DNA from: Gryganskiella cystojenkinii
Lineage: Eukaryota > Mortierellomycota > Mortierellomycetes > Mortierellales > Mortierellaceae
NCBI GenBank assembly: GCA_015852425.1
Contig: JAAAIG010000279.1
Span: 2,853-42,247, forward strand
Direction of reading: 5' to 3'
Length of the DNA: 39,395 nucleotides
Positions within the stretch are counted from its first letter, which is position 1. Each line of letters begins with the position of its first letter. Positions 1 to 11,623 of this stretch are shown here, piece by piece. The notes under the pieces were generated by a model. That model did not search any database. It was not told the DNA's origin and saw only the letters and a list, made by a program, of their open reading frames with translations. The translations under genes were made by a program, and so were the position numbers.

Positions 1-2
1 GC

Positions 3-1373
3 CCTCGGGGACACACCCCACCGGACATTGACATTCAGCCCCCCAGCTGGTATCAACACTATGCCCATGCAGTCCCTTGGAAACCTCAGCAGCCTCGATC
101 TTCTTTCTCGCATGGTGATGGTGCTCCTACATCTCGTCGTGGATCAGAGTATGGGGCGCCTCCATCGTTACCTATGATTCGCCAAGGAGAGGCTATGGGA
201 TCACCGTCAGAGTTGAAACGATCTTATAGTGTCTTTGTCAACTCGTCAGGTGCAGCAGCACCTACCAGAAGAGCGAGTAGCAGTGGCATCCCAGCAAAGT
301 CCTCGACGAATTATTCGGTCCATCCTTTCGACAACACCTCTTCGACAGCGTCCTCTTCAAACGATGCCAGCCCCAAGAGAACCTCGACCAGTCTTGTCAA
401 ACGAGAGCGTAATCAAGACGAAGAGTCTCTTGTCCCTGGAGAGGATGGTGTCAAGGCCAAGCGTAAGCGTGCGAACCCGGAACAACTCTCAGTCCTAAAC
501 GCGGCATTCGAACGCTCTTACTTCCCCTCGACCGAGGAGCGGATCCGACTCTCGAAACTTACGAATATGTGTCCTCGAACGGTTCAGATCTGGTTCCAGA
601 ACAAGCGACAGAGTGTCAAGGCTCGCACGGAAGCGATGGATGTCGCGGTTGCAAACCATAATCGTCCTCGTCGGGGATCCATGGCCCAGGAGCGCGCCCG
701 GGGAGAGGAGCTTCAGTTGATTCAACAACAGTTGTCGCAGCAACAACAACAGCCTCAGCACGGCCCTGTTCCTTTGACTTTATTGGAGCGTCACCATCCG
801 CGAACGAGCAGCGGTGGCAGCAGCAATGATGGCCATGAAGCTGATGGCGATTCAAGCTCTTCTTCGCATTATGTTGAAAGAGCCGAGCTTTCCGACCCTT
901 CTCCTCGACTGCCGCCGTCTTTGAACCATTACCAACACCAACGTCAACCACCCCCTCTTCACCAACAGTACAGTCACCAGCAGCAGCAGCAGCCGCAGTA
1001 CGAACATCATGACTATCACCATGCGGACCATCCTCATCACCCGCACTCGTCTTACCCTCACCATCGCCACTCACAGCATCCTCATGCATACATGCCTCAA
1101 CATCAACAGTGGCAATATCAACCCCGTAGTACTCCTCAGTCCCCACTTGCTCGCCAGAGTTCTTCCTCATTCCAAGACAGTATCTCGCCTCGTCAACCAC
1201 ATCCACATCAGTTTCATCAGGGCCAGAAACGTCGCAGTTCTGGACCGTTGACACCCTCGGATGCTCCTAGTGGACCCTCCGGAAACCCGCTTCCGATCCA
1301 AAGGGATGATGGACCTGCTGATTACTTTTCTCGAAAGCGTCGTGCTACGATCGCCCAGATGGAACAGCATTAG
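3..1373 (+). CDS. homeodomain transcription factor (5' partial)
   Basis: The reading frame is open from the first bases of the window, so the gene starts upstream; 456 residues are visible, and the first in-frame ATG (174) is probably internal. Counting from that ATG, a homeodomain covers about residues 95-154: a basic arm (KAKRKRANPEQ), then helix 3 with WFQNKRQ, the DNA-contacting W-F-Q-N-K-R signature. The rest is low complexity: a Ser-rich N-terminal part, poly-Gln around residue 185, a His/Gln/Pro-rich region from about 250 to 345, and a basic C-terminus (SRKRRATIAQ). The WFQNKRQ spelling is common in fungal Yox1/Yhp1/Hoy1-like factors, but the homeodomain alone does not settle orthology. 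Expected role: nuclear DNA-binding regulator. No intron is seen in the visible part. An antisense frame (616-1254) is a composition shadow. Confidence 0.9.
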   Translation, partial: PRGHTPPDIDIQPPSWYQHYAHAVPWKPQQPRSSFSHGDGAPTSRRGSEYGAPPSLPMIRQGEAMGSPSELKRSYSVFVNSSGAAAPTRRASSSGIPAKSSTNYSVHPFDNTSSTASSSNDASPKRTSTSLVKRERNQDEESLVPGEDGVKAKRKRANPEQLSVLNAAFERSYFPSTEERIRLSKLTNMCPRTVQIWFQNKRQSVKARTEAMDVAVANHNRPRRGSMAQERARGEELQLIQQQLSQQQQQPQHGPVPLTLLERHHPRTSSGGSSNDGHEADGDSSSSSHYVERAELSDPSPRLPPSLNHYQHQRQPPPLHQQYSHQQQQQPQYEHHDYHHADHPHHPHSSYPHHRHSQHPHAYMPQHQQWQYQPRSTPQSPLARQSSSSFQDSISPRQPHPHQFHQGQKRRSSGPLTPSDAPSGPSGNPLPIQRDDGPADYFSRKRRATIAQMEQH

Positions 1374-4354
1374 TCCGCTTTCCTTGAGGAAAAACCCCTC
1401 CTCGCCCCGCTCCTCATATCGTTCTGAATCAGCTATTTTCTTCTCTACATATGCGATCCCACCCACCCCGTGTCTCTTTTAATCTTTTTCTTCTTTGTTT
1501 TTGTTCACTATACTCTTAGCTTTCCTTCTTACTCTTCCTCTCTTCCAATAATACTTCTGTTGTACACTACAGTTCCCTTTCCTTGGCTGCTTCTGATCTC
1601 CTACAAAAAAAAGTAGATAAACATACCCAAAAAAAGTGATGTCTTTCGCAAAAATATAATGTTATGAGTGCTTCCCACATCCTTCTGACATTCCTGCTTG
1701 AAGTACCTCGCGCGCTGAATAACCCTTAGATACGGTGTACGGAGGTCATAAAGCCAATCTTCACTTGAGTGATGCTGTTTTTTCCTTAAGCTCCCGTCCT
1801 GGGTGGGCGGAGTGAGTGAAGCGTAATGCGTGGGAAAGTCATGGACTAAAAAAGAAAACTCAAAAAAGAACATGAGACCTAGAACAATTGCGCGTGTTTC
1901 GAGGTTGTTGGTGTTGTTGATGCTGCTGTAGGGGCTCAAGATGGTATCATTACAAGCATATAAAACTCCGGTACAGTCCAGCAATTTTTTATTTTTTTTA
2001 TTTGTTGTTCACTTTATACCGTCCCTCGTTTTGCCAGTATTCTTGACCGACTAGATCTGGACAACCAAGACAAAAAGACGGTCTTTTTTTTTTATTATCG
2101 TACTGTACATCTTTTCAGACCTCAAGGCAGTCTCGCTCAAGAAAGGCCGGGTGCGTGGAAATAGAGGATGTTTAAGTCGTTTTTGCTTTCCTTCGAGATC
2201 AACAGCAACAAACCAAAAAAGAAAAAAAGATGACAGAAAAAAGTAAAATAACTATGACAATGGGCTTTGGCAAAAACAACCCTCGAGCGGAGATGAAAAA
2301 AAAAAATCTGCGCCGAAAAAAAAAAACCAAAAAAAAAAAGGTCCCTCCCTACTCCCAATCAATAGACAAGACTAGGCAAGGTTCTCAGAGTTGGCAACCG
2401 TCGCGTGTGGACAATTCGTGGTCGTCGGATGAAATCATCAGACAGGACGGCGGTAGGGTAGGAGGGTAGTGGAGGGTAGAAAGGAAAAGATACGAAGGAC
2501 AAAAGAGGACCGGACTCACGCAGAATTTTTTTCTTGACTAGAAGACTGAGTAGCCTGAAGTAGTTGGAAAAATGGAGGTGGTTGGGAGAAAACATCACGT
2601 TGTTTATAATAAAGTCTTTCGCGAGAAGAAAGCTGTGAGAAGGGAACGCCGATAGTGAAGGCCTTCCTAAAGAAAAACACCATCTTTGTCACCATGCTAC
2701 ATTTTCTTTTTTAGCAAGTTTTATCCATCTCCTCCTTCCCGCATCGATATTCGTAAAGGTCGACTGTCAGTGATATCCGATCGCTGCTGGATGGTGGAAA
2801 AGAAGGGACAAATTGGCGTAACTATGGATGGCATTCTTTTCTGTCACTCTAGCTCCATCCGTTGTGGCGTCAACCGTGCATGAACTTGCCGGCTCTCTGG
2901 TTCTTGTTATTTTTTCCTTTCGTTGTGAACACCGATATCCGGAGCCTCTTTATTCCTCCCTAGGTTTTTCGTTGTTACCAGGGAACCACCGTATCACGAT
3001 CTCCACCCACCCACGTTGATATGAAAAGAGGCTACGTTCATGCATTAACCCATGGCGCCAGCTCCCCAGTAGGCCGACAAAAAAAATGGACGCGGATGAT
3101 GAGAAGGCGCAACGGCGTCGGTGACTTTTTTCTTAGTCTAACGGCGTGCGGCACCGAAGATTGTCAATCGGAATAAGAAAATAAGGGGCTCGTCAGGGTC
3201 GTAAATCCAAACGCAATGAGCCTTGTTGTTGGGGCACAGAGAAAAAAAATTGTAAATGCGATAAACTAGGACCTCCCTCCCTCTTTTGCTTTTTTTGGCG
3301 GACTTGCTCTCAAACCCTACGTCCCAGCCAGCGGACGCAAGCTGTGTTTGGGACGGATTTCTTTTCGCAGCCCTCGACCCGACTCGCGAGTGCAGACCAT
3401 CCCGTGCTGCCCTTCAATTTTTTGTCTTTTCTCCCGACGGTGTGTTGAGGACGTATGTATGCAAATCAAGTCCAAAAAAAGGTGTGGTCGACCTCAGCGG
3501 TTATCGCTCAGTCCAAAGGGGGCGCGTAATTTTTCTTGGCCAATGGAAAGGATATCCGCTTATTATTATTAAGGAAGGGAGGGAGGATCGAGACAACTCA
3601 ACAAAGCAAAAGCATACACGTCCGTAGGTCGACCTTTCCTTCCACGAACATACGAACATGCACATGTTGCGAAATGACTAGAAAGGCTAGGAGGAAAACA
3701 TACGACAGGGGAGGATTGCGGAGGGTAAAACGGAACGTTCTTTTTTTTCTGGGGACTTGCAGCTAATTCTCTTCCGTAGGAGTCTTAGAGAGACAGACCC
3801 AAGGTCTCGCCAACGAGCACGCTATGTCGTTATCGCCTCATATTCCAAGGTTCGCCTACTGGCCAAGCTGACTGAATCGTTCTTTTCTATTCTTTATTCT
3901 ATTTTATTTTGTTCTTTCTTTGGTCGGCGGACCCAATGGTCTTCCTTCATTGATGAATAACTACGCGACCTTTGGCCTACCTACATCTTTACTACTACCC
4001 TACGGACTGAATACTCTTTCACCCTTTCATTCATTGTTTTTTTCAGTCTCCGTAGGATGAAGCTCTCTTCTTCTTCATTGCCCTTGACGACACGCACTTG
4101 AGGGCTGGCTTATGAAAGTGAGGAGTAGGCATAAGAGAAAGCGAGACAGGTAGCATCCTCTGCGGCAAGGTATAAAAAGGGACCCCTCTATGAATCAGCA
4201 GCATTCCTAGTTCATCGCGTCTCTTCATTTACTCTTACTCTCCTCTCCACTCTCTCATCTACATTCGGGTCGAATCTCCTACCTCATTCGGCCTTCTCAT
4301 TGCCTCTCATCACGTATTTTTGTTTTTCAGATCTCTTTTTTTTTTGTTCATCAG
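1374..4354. other. intergenic region, no gene recognised
   Basis: About 3 kb between the homeobox gene and the CoA-transferase gene. The first 250 bases are T/C-rich and look like the 3' UTR of the homeobox gene. The rest is AT-rich with many A and T runs (for example 2297-2340). Short open frames occur on both strands but show no domain, splice pattern or coding composition that I recognise. The last 200 bases contain a TATA box (4171-4180) and a pyrimidine-rich leader for the gene at 4355. Confidence 0.6.
4171..4180 (+). promoter_or_regulatory. TATA box of the CoA-transferase gene
   Basis: TATAAAAAGG lies 184 bases before the ATG at 4355. The C/T-rich leader from about 4205 to 4354 has no ATG, which supports 4355 as the start. 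An ATG at 4189 lies too close to the TATA box to be in the mRNA. Confidence 0.55.
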
Positions 4355-6480
4355 ATGCAGTCCTTTAGGAATCAGTCGCGTCGTCTCTCGACCCTCGCTG
4401 CCAGTGTTACTCCCAAGAGCCTCACTCCGAGGTCAAGGGGATCCTTGTTGTCGTCTGCGGCCCTATCAAGGCAAGGCAAGACCTTCACCCCTACAGCTAC
4501 CGAGACTCTCTCGATACGTGCGTTCTCGACCCAGGTTCCCGGTGGTCTTTCCAAAGACCTAGAGCGCGACACAGACGACAAAGTTGAGACAACAGCTCCC
4601 ACTGCCACTGAGAGTGCTGAACCTGGCCCTCTTCATGGAATCCGGGTATTGGACTTGACACGCGTCCTTGGTAAGAAGTTTATTCATTACCTGTAGTTTC
4701 GTTTCTATATGAGCGCCTCTCTGGCTTGCTCTTTTGCTTTGTTTTTGTTGTCCTACGCCCTCTCTCCCTAGCCTAGGAAAAAAAATTTTTTTTCTGAAAA
4801 TATTCTCACGCAATTCTTTTTTTTTTTTCCCCTCTCAAAACAACACCAGCCGGACCTTACTGCACACAGCTTCTCGGTGATCTTGGGTGAGTGAACTTCC
4901 TTCTTTGTCTTTCTCCTCGTTAATGCCTCTCCTTCATGAATGAATGAATGCGAGAGTTGAGGAAGGAGGGTTTTTGGCCTTATGCGTATTGCACTACCGT
5001 CATTCCTATTACCATTATTCTCCATCTGTTTTTTCTGACAACAGGGCCTTCCTTCTCTTTTTTGCCAAAAACAACGAACAGCGCGGAAGTGATCAAGATT
5101 GAGAACCCCAAAGGAGGAGATGATACTCGAGCCTGGGGACCCCCCTTTGCCATCAACGTGGTCGACAAGGACGAAGAAGACCCCGTTCATGAATCGGCTT
5201 ATTTCTTGAGCGTGAACCGAAACAAGAAATCGATTACGGTCAACATCCGTTCGGAACAAGGAAAACAGTTGATTCACGATATGGTCAAGAAGGTCGATGT
5301 ACTGGTCGAGAACTATGTACCCGGCAAGTTGGCCGAGATGGGACTTGGGTATGAAGAGTTGAGTGCCATTAACCCTCGGTTGGTTTATGCCTCCATCACT
5401 GGTAAGTTTCGAGGGACAAAAAAAACAACTTTTTTACGATTGTGTTTAGGAGCTAGGGTTCATGCAACTGTGGCGTTTATGCATTATTGATATTGGTTTC
5501 TTGTCTCGTGCTTGGGAAATAGGGTATGGTCAGACTGGTCCCTACGCATCCAGGCCCGGCTACGATGTCATGATCGAGGCCGAGGCTGGACTCATGTATA
5601 TCACTGGTGAAGAGCATGGTCCACCAGTCAAGGTCGGCGTGGCCGTAACAGGTAAGCCGAAGAAAAATCCTAGGAACAGGGGAAACACGACACAACACCC
5701 CTTGTCCTACAGAGTGATATGACACTAAACAAACAATTTTTCCTTATCCGGTGACGTACCATCCTACCTCATTTTTCATTTTTTTTTTCTCTAGATCTTA
5801 CAACCGGCCTCTACGCCCACGGTGGCATTCTCGCCGCATTGTTCGCGCGAAACAGAACTGGTCGTGGACAACACGTCGACTGTTCCTTGCTCGAATCCCA
5901 AGTCGCCACCTTGGCCAACATTGGTTCCAGTTACCTCATCGCCGGGAAAGAAGCCAAACGGATGGGCACCGCTCACCCCTCGATTGTGCCCTATCAAGTC
6001 CTGGAGACCCGGGATTCACACATAATGATCGGGGCCGGTAACGACGGTCAGTTCCGGACCCTCTGCAAGGTCATGCAGTTAGATTCCTTGTCAGAGAACC
6101 CAAAATTCAAGACCAATCGGGAGCGCGTCGCGAACAGAGACGAGTTAATCCGGATCTTGACGAACCGTTTGAAATCCGAGAACAACACGTTTTGGTTAAA
6201 GTCTTTGGAGGGAAAGGGCGTGCCGTTTGCACCGATTAATAACATTGCCCAGACGTTTGCACACCCCCAAGTGTTGGCAAGAGGAATGATCCATGAGATT
6301 GAACACCCAAAGGCGGGCAAGATCAAGCTGTGTGGAACCCCCGTCAAGTATTCGCATACGAAACCGTCGATCCGGACGCCACCTCCCTTGTTGGGACAGC
6401 ATACGGATGAGGTTTTGAAGGATGTTTTAGGGTATGATGGAGATAAGATCCAAAACTTGAAGGACACAAAGTCTATTTGA
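4355..6480 (+). CDS. SUGCT: mitochondrial class III CoA-transferase (SUGCT-like)
   Basis: Joined exons: 4355-4670, 4850-4886, 5082-5401, 5523-5651, 5795-6480, giving 495 residues with frame kept at each GT-AG junction. The product belongs to the CaiB/BaiF family. Conserved stretches include [28 protein letters not shown] and [24 protein letters not shown] carries the aspartate (about Asp296) expected to form the acyl-anhydride intermediate. The Arg/Ser-rich, acid-poor N-terminus ending near IRAFST looks like a mitochondrial presequence. Human SUGCT (445 residues) transfers CoA from succinyl-CoA to glutarate in lysine/tryptophan breakdown; the closest match in layout is this protein, but substrate specificity in the family is hard to read from sequence. 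Exon 2 is only 37 bases and encodes the CoA-binding [12 protein letters not shown] segment. It converges on the RasGEF gene, 250 bases away. Confidence 0.88.
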
Positions 6481-6730
6481 AAGAAAAAAGAATTAAATGT
6501 TTCCATGGGGAAGAGGGGTGGTGGTAAATGGGGAAACTTAGAGCGCAATATACAGAGTACTCCAATAGCATAATAGCATTTCCAGATTTTTTTCTATTTC
6601 GATGTTCAATTCGATATTTTTTATTTACTGTACAAGTGTTCAAGTGTTTTGTTCAATGCTGAGAGATGATTTGTTTGGTATTTCTCATAAAATTGTTTGT
6701 GTGCGGAGACGATGGGGACGATGGTTCGAG

Positions 6731-9700
6731 TCATTCATCCACACTGGTCGGTCTTGAACTTCCACCACTCCCATTGAGACCATCGCCACCGCTGTTACTC
6801 CCTGTACTCCCTCGTTGGGCTGTACTGGTCGAAGTGGTGGAGATTTGACTGTACATAGACCCGGATCCTACACCAGCACCCCCTGGGTTCAACCCTGGCC
6901 AGCTCTGTGTCGATCCACTCGCACTCGTCCTTGAGACCGGCGTCGACGACGAAGTAGAGTTCTTGTTCTTGGGCGGTTCCCGAATCGTACTTAGTTCATC
7001 CACCATTCGTTCAGGGACCCAGGGTCTGGTCAAAAGGTAGTGCAGAATCAGCTGTTGCGTCGGTCGGATCCCATTCCCCGTGACATCATCCTCTTCCTCA
7101 TCATAACTCGACTGATGAGTGATATTGCCACCAATCTGTCGATCGACCGAACTGGTCCTGTATTTCGCGGTTCGATGAAGAGCCGAGGTCAAAGACGGCG
7201 CTCGGAAATGATGATGGTTCTTGGTCGCGGCCTTGATATACGATCGGGGAGGTTGAGACGAGTATTTGGGACCGGATTGCAAAGCCGTCAACGTCATCAA
7301 TAGATCCTGGATCCGAACATCGTCCTCGGGTGCAAAACTGGTACTGATCGAAGACGGTACACTCGTCGGTGGGCCAGGGGGTTTGTCACCTCGTAGACTA
7401 GACGTCGCAGGGATCTGGGCTGAGATGGGTGGGGCAGCATTGTTGTTGCAACTGCTCTTCTTGACCGCCGCCAATAAATACGTAATATCCATGATAAACG
7501 TTCCCAAGAATGGCACGATCGGTCTCCTGGCGGCTTCCTTGGTCCGAAAGCCTAGGTTCGAGAGCGAATTGCTCATCCCGTTCAGACTTAAGAGTTCCAT
7601 CTTGCCTATTGGTGCTGAGGTCGAGCCTGTTGTCGTGGTGATGGTCGAAGAAGAATGGACAGGGGAGACCATGGCCGCGGGCGAGAGCAAAAGAGTCCCG
7701 GCATTGAGACTGCTCATCATCTCTCGGTACTTGCCATAGTTTCGACCTTCACTCATCAGCTCCGAGAGCGTCTCAAGTTTATGCATGCTCTTTCGGGGTA
7801 CGAACCCCCAGGTACGCTTTAACCGTTTGACGGGAGGCGTTCCCAAAGCTGACAGGACGGCTTTCAAGGTCTGGAAATTCTCGAGCTCATGCAACTTGAC
7901 CGCGACTTTGACCCAGTAATGCATACATTGCGCTCGACCAGAGGCTTCGGGTGGGAACAAGACCGAGTACTCGATCATGCGAGTCAGGTAATTGAAAAAA
8001 TCTGTCGACGCTACGATCGCTCGATGAGGGGTCTTGGGAGAATGGGTCAACAAGGCTTGAGGTGGTATTTGTAAAAAGATGGCGGATTCGACGAGCGTGA
8101 GCTGATACGCGACCAAATAAGCAGGGAACTCGAGGATCGAGGTGATACTGGCGGATCTGTAAAGGAGCTCTCGGACTTTTGTGATGGTGGCCATGACGTT
8201 CGAGATCATGGACGTGTATTTGGTCAGATTCTCCTGTAACGTTTGAATATCAACATCCTCGTCATCCTCCTGAGCGGGTTGGCTCTTCCTCTTGGCAGGC
8301 GGTAGCGGCGGCGGTGATCCTTGTTGTTGTTGTTGCCGTTCCTGGAGCATCAACTTGGTTTCCGAGAGTTTTGCTGAACAACTCTTTTCCTTCTCGACCA
8401 GGGTACGATGTGTGGTCCGGAGTGGGGTGACAGGGATCATGGGGATATGATCCGAGGGGCCATAGGTCTTTTGATCGAGTTGGTCCTCATTATCGCCACT
8501 GATCCGTTCTGCCTCGACCAAGTTCGTGGGATCAACCGAGCCCTCCGGGATGACAGTCTTAAAGTTATTGTTTTGTCCGAGCGAATTGTATTGGAGTAAC
8601 GTGTAGGACCTTGAACGGTCTGCGGACGAAATACTGGACGAAATGCTGGAGGGTGAGAGTGTTGGAGACGTTGGTACGGAAAGTGGGGTTCCTGGACGAC
8701 GAGTGGGTGTTGGAATTGCAATGCTAGGTGAGGAAGCTCTCCTGTTCAGGGTTGGTGAAAAGACGTGGCCTGTTATCGTCATGGACAAAAAACAATAATA
8801 AAGAGTTAGCTTTTGGGCCCCGTGTCTGTGCGAACCGAACAGCGGTTGTATCCTTTGTTTGCATTTTGCATTGTTTTTGCTCCATGAGTCCTATTACCTT
8901 CCAAATCATCGTCATCGTCATCGTCCTCATCGTCCTCATCACTGTCATCGTCTTCTAATGAATGTTCATCCGTCTTGACATCACTCATCTTTCTAAACAG
9001 CCGTGCTGGCTTTGGTGGCAACGGTGGTTTCGACTGTGGTGGTGATTCCAACCCGCCAACGTTGACTACTCCAGCTCCAGTATACAAAGGATGCACAGGC
9101 ATGGACTGAGGTCGAATGGAATGAACCTGCTCTGGTCGGGACGGTGCCAGTGTATTGTTGCTGTTGCTACTATGCATCGTACTCCTGTTATACGTTCCTG
9201 CTAATAGACCGTGGTGGGCTCCAGTCATGGCCCCGTTCTCTGAGAATCCAAGGATAGGACTCCGGTTCGGGGTAGGTGGTGGAGGCGTCCCCGGTTGTTG
9301 TGGCGGTCGCCTTGTGGGTTTCGGCGGTACGGAAGGCGTCGGTCTGGCAGGTGGTGGAGGTGGTGAATTCGCAGGTGGACTCGTGACAGAATTGGACCTA
9401 GAGGGAAAAGAGGATATCCGTGACGAAACAGGTGAAGAATTGACCCCTGTTGTTTGAGGCTCAGATGAAGACGCCGATGAAGACGAGGGTGATGTGGAGG
9501 AGGATGAGGGCGTTCCTGCAGCAGTAAGAGAAGGGACAACCATCGGGTCTGAAGAAGTCGTCAAGTCGACTGATGCCTGAAGTTGTTCCGTGAGCATAGT
9601 CACGGTCCGAGTCTGTCCGGCATTGATCCTGCTCGAGTGCCTAGAAAGTGAAGTCTTTCTTGGAACCGCCGGTGGCTCCGAGATGGCAGCGATAGCAGCG

Positions 9701-10393
9701 TTCTGTTTCGAGAGAATGTCCTGAGCATAGGTGACACTGGAGCGGGTGATTGATATGAGTGAGGCGGTTGTTGGGGACGGGATGGCGACTATGGAGGACG
9801 ATTATCATGATCGCAGTGGGATAAAAAAGTTGTGAGCCAAGCGAACATAAGGTCTGTTCGAAAAACTCGTTTTACGCTCTTGCTGTAAGGCTCGTTGTAC
9901 AAAAAAAGCTCTGGGCCTGGACACTGACAAATGGGGCGCGAAACCTTTTTTTTTTTGTTGATGACGAGAGAAGACAAGAGACGAGCGCGTCCACTGTCGT
10001 TGACAGCGTGTTCAATGAAAAGAACTCCTTACCATTGGCAATAAACTTGACCTTGCGGAGCTCGATTGCGGCAGCGTCGATGATGTCGAGGTAGCAAAAG
10101 TAGGCATCCTGATTGCACAGAGAAACGGAGAGTCGAATTGGTTCACGATAGGAACAAAAAAATAGAGCATAATAGAAGAAGAGAAAAATGAAATTTTAGT
10201 GTGGTGTCGCGGAGAGAAAGAACGGGTCAATCCTTGTTGTCGCAGAAAAAGAGTCCGACCAGGAGTGTCGTTCGGTTTCCTATTATGATGGGAAAAGGCA
10301 GTGGATGCCTGTTGTGGTCACTCAATTTACCTTGAAGTTGCCCGCAGAGAGGGCATCCGCCGACCTTGCCAGCATCGACTGGATCTCGTCCAT
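6731..10393 (-). CDS. Ras guanine-nucleotide exchange factor (CDC25-type)
   Basis: Reverse-strand exons in coding order: 10393-10331, 10108-10033, 9788-8898, 8769-6731; 1022 residues, all junctions in frame with GT-AG ends. Residues 1-46 form a short helical MIT/TPR-like unit (MDEIQSMLARSADALSAGNF, then DAYFCYLDII). Residues 150-340 are Pro/Ser-rich with SH3-ligand-like stretches (189-212; PPLPPKPAR at 301-309), ending in an acidic run (about 325-343). The RasGEF catalytic domain starts near 560 (VAYQLTLVESAIFLQIPP), continues through HELENFQTLKAVLSALGTPP and RPIVPFLGTFIMDITYLL, and ends with RPWVPERMVDELSTIREP. Two low-complexity insertions interrupt its C-terminal half. Expected role: GDP/GTP exchange on Ras-type GTPases at membranes. 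The ATG at 10393 is chosen because exon 1 keeps frame and the helical motif starts there. The first coding exon is only 63 bases. Confidence 0.9.
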
Positions 10394-11623
10394 CGAATTT
10401 CTGCTTTTGTAGACTTCCTTTCGGGCAAGGTTTCCTTTGAATGAGAGCGGAGAGGTCGTCAGAGGACGGGGGTTGGCCAATGGGGCCCCGAAAAAGTTGA
10501 GGTGCCTAGAGCCCAGACGTTGTGGGCGGTAGTCTTTTTAGAAAGAGTTGAACCTGAGAATGAGAGTGTTGTAGCGGTTGTGTGTTTGAGCGGATAGAAA
10601 AGACCGGTGACACTGAGTTTGAGAGTGAGATGGAGAGGGAAGGCGGGACGGGCTGTTGTCTGACTGAGAGGGTCGGTTGCAATTGGATGTCGAAAAGAGA
10701 ATGCTATTTCAGAGTCGGGCCCGGTTCAATGTAGATGGGGATGGAAATGCGGTGTGTGGAATGTCCAGGGGCAGACGACGTCTCGAGGTGTTTGAGGTGA
10801 GGAGATAAGAGAGAAAGAAGGAGGAATGGCAGAATGTAATTGAAACAATGAACTGGACAAAAAGTGAAGAGAGAGAGAGAGGAAACTGAAAAAAGAGCGC
10901 ATTATCGCCCTGTCAATAACACCTGGAGGGACCTGTGACAGACTCGTCTTCTCTTTGTCTTTTTTGTTGTTGCATTTCAGTAGTCCACTTCCCTGTGCCA
11001 TTTTTACCCCGCATGCCAAAGGTAACAGAACGAGACTGGATGTGATGACGCCCATTGAACCGTGCACACCTTTACGAGATTGATTGCCTTGGCATCAATG
11101 GAATGGCTGTGCTTGACAACATTCGCTCATGGACATTTTCAAAATCCAACAAAACAGCCCGGATCCGAGAAATGACCCCCTCTCTTTACTCTCTGCCTTC
11201 CCTTCCACCTGATCTCCTCCACACCCCACTTTGCCGTCAATGTCTCGACTCTGTACTCTGTATGCCCAACAACCATAGGACCAAAAAAAACCGACTCACC
11301 CTTTTTCTAATTCTCTCTTTCTTGAACAAACAACTAAAAGCACGCCACAACAGCCAATGATTCAAGGCTGGCTCGCGCCTGTCAGGTCAGTTCTCTCTCA
11401 CGTTTTTGGGACGCCAATCTGACTCTTTTAATTCTTCCTGCTTTTTTGTTTTTTTCGCTTCTCTGCGCCTACTGCTCTTTCGCGAACGTGCCCCTTTGAC
11501 TGGGGCTGTGTTGCTTGGTCATTCACTTTTTACTTTTGTTCTCTCTAACGTTTGTTTGTCGTGTTGTCAACTTGTCAAGTCCTACGAAAATATATTTGTG
11601 CTATCCGATTCCGAAAAAAAAAC
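10394..11623. other. divergent promoter region between RasGEF and NAA40 genes
   Basis: About 1.2 kb separates the start codons of the two diverging genes. It contains a GA-rich stretch near 10860-10885 and several short open frames without recognisable content. It may hold the unrecognised first exon of the NAA40 gene: ATG-CCA-AAG before a GT at 11023, or the ATG at 11359 before a GT at 11388. No clear TATA box was found. Confidence 0.45.

Noticed and set aside
616..1254. 212-codon open frame on the minus strand
   Set aside because: It lies entirely antisense to the homeodomain gene; its Asp/Val/Ala-rich product mirrors the His/Gln/Ser codons of the real gene.
3286..3627. Open frame with FLGQWKGYPL, resembling the chromodomain-like WKGYP of retrotransposon integrases
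   Set aside because: Only five residues match; no integrase, protease, reverse transcriptase or terminal repeats are found nearby.
4768..5277. 169-codon minus-strand open frame
   Set aside because: It overlaps introns and exon 3 of the CoA-transferase gene and has no domain of its own.
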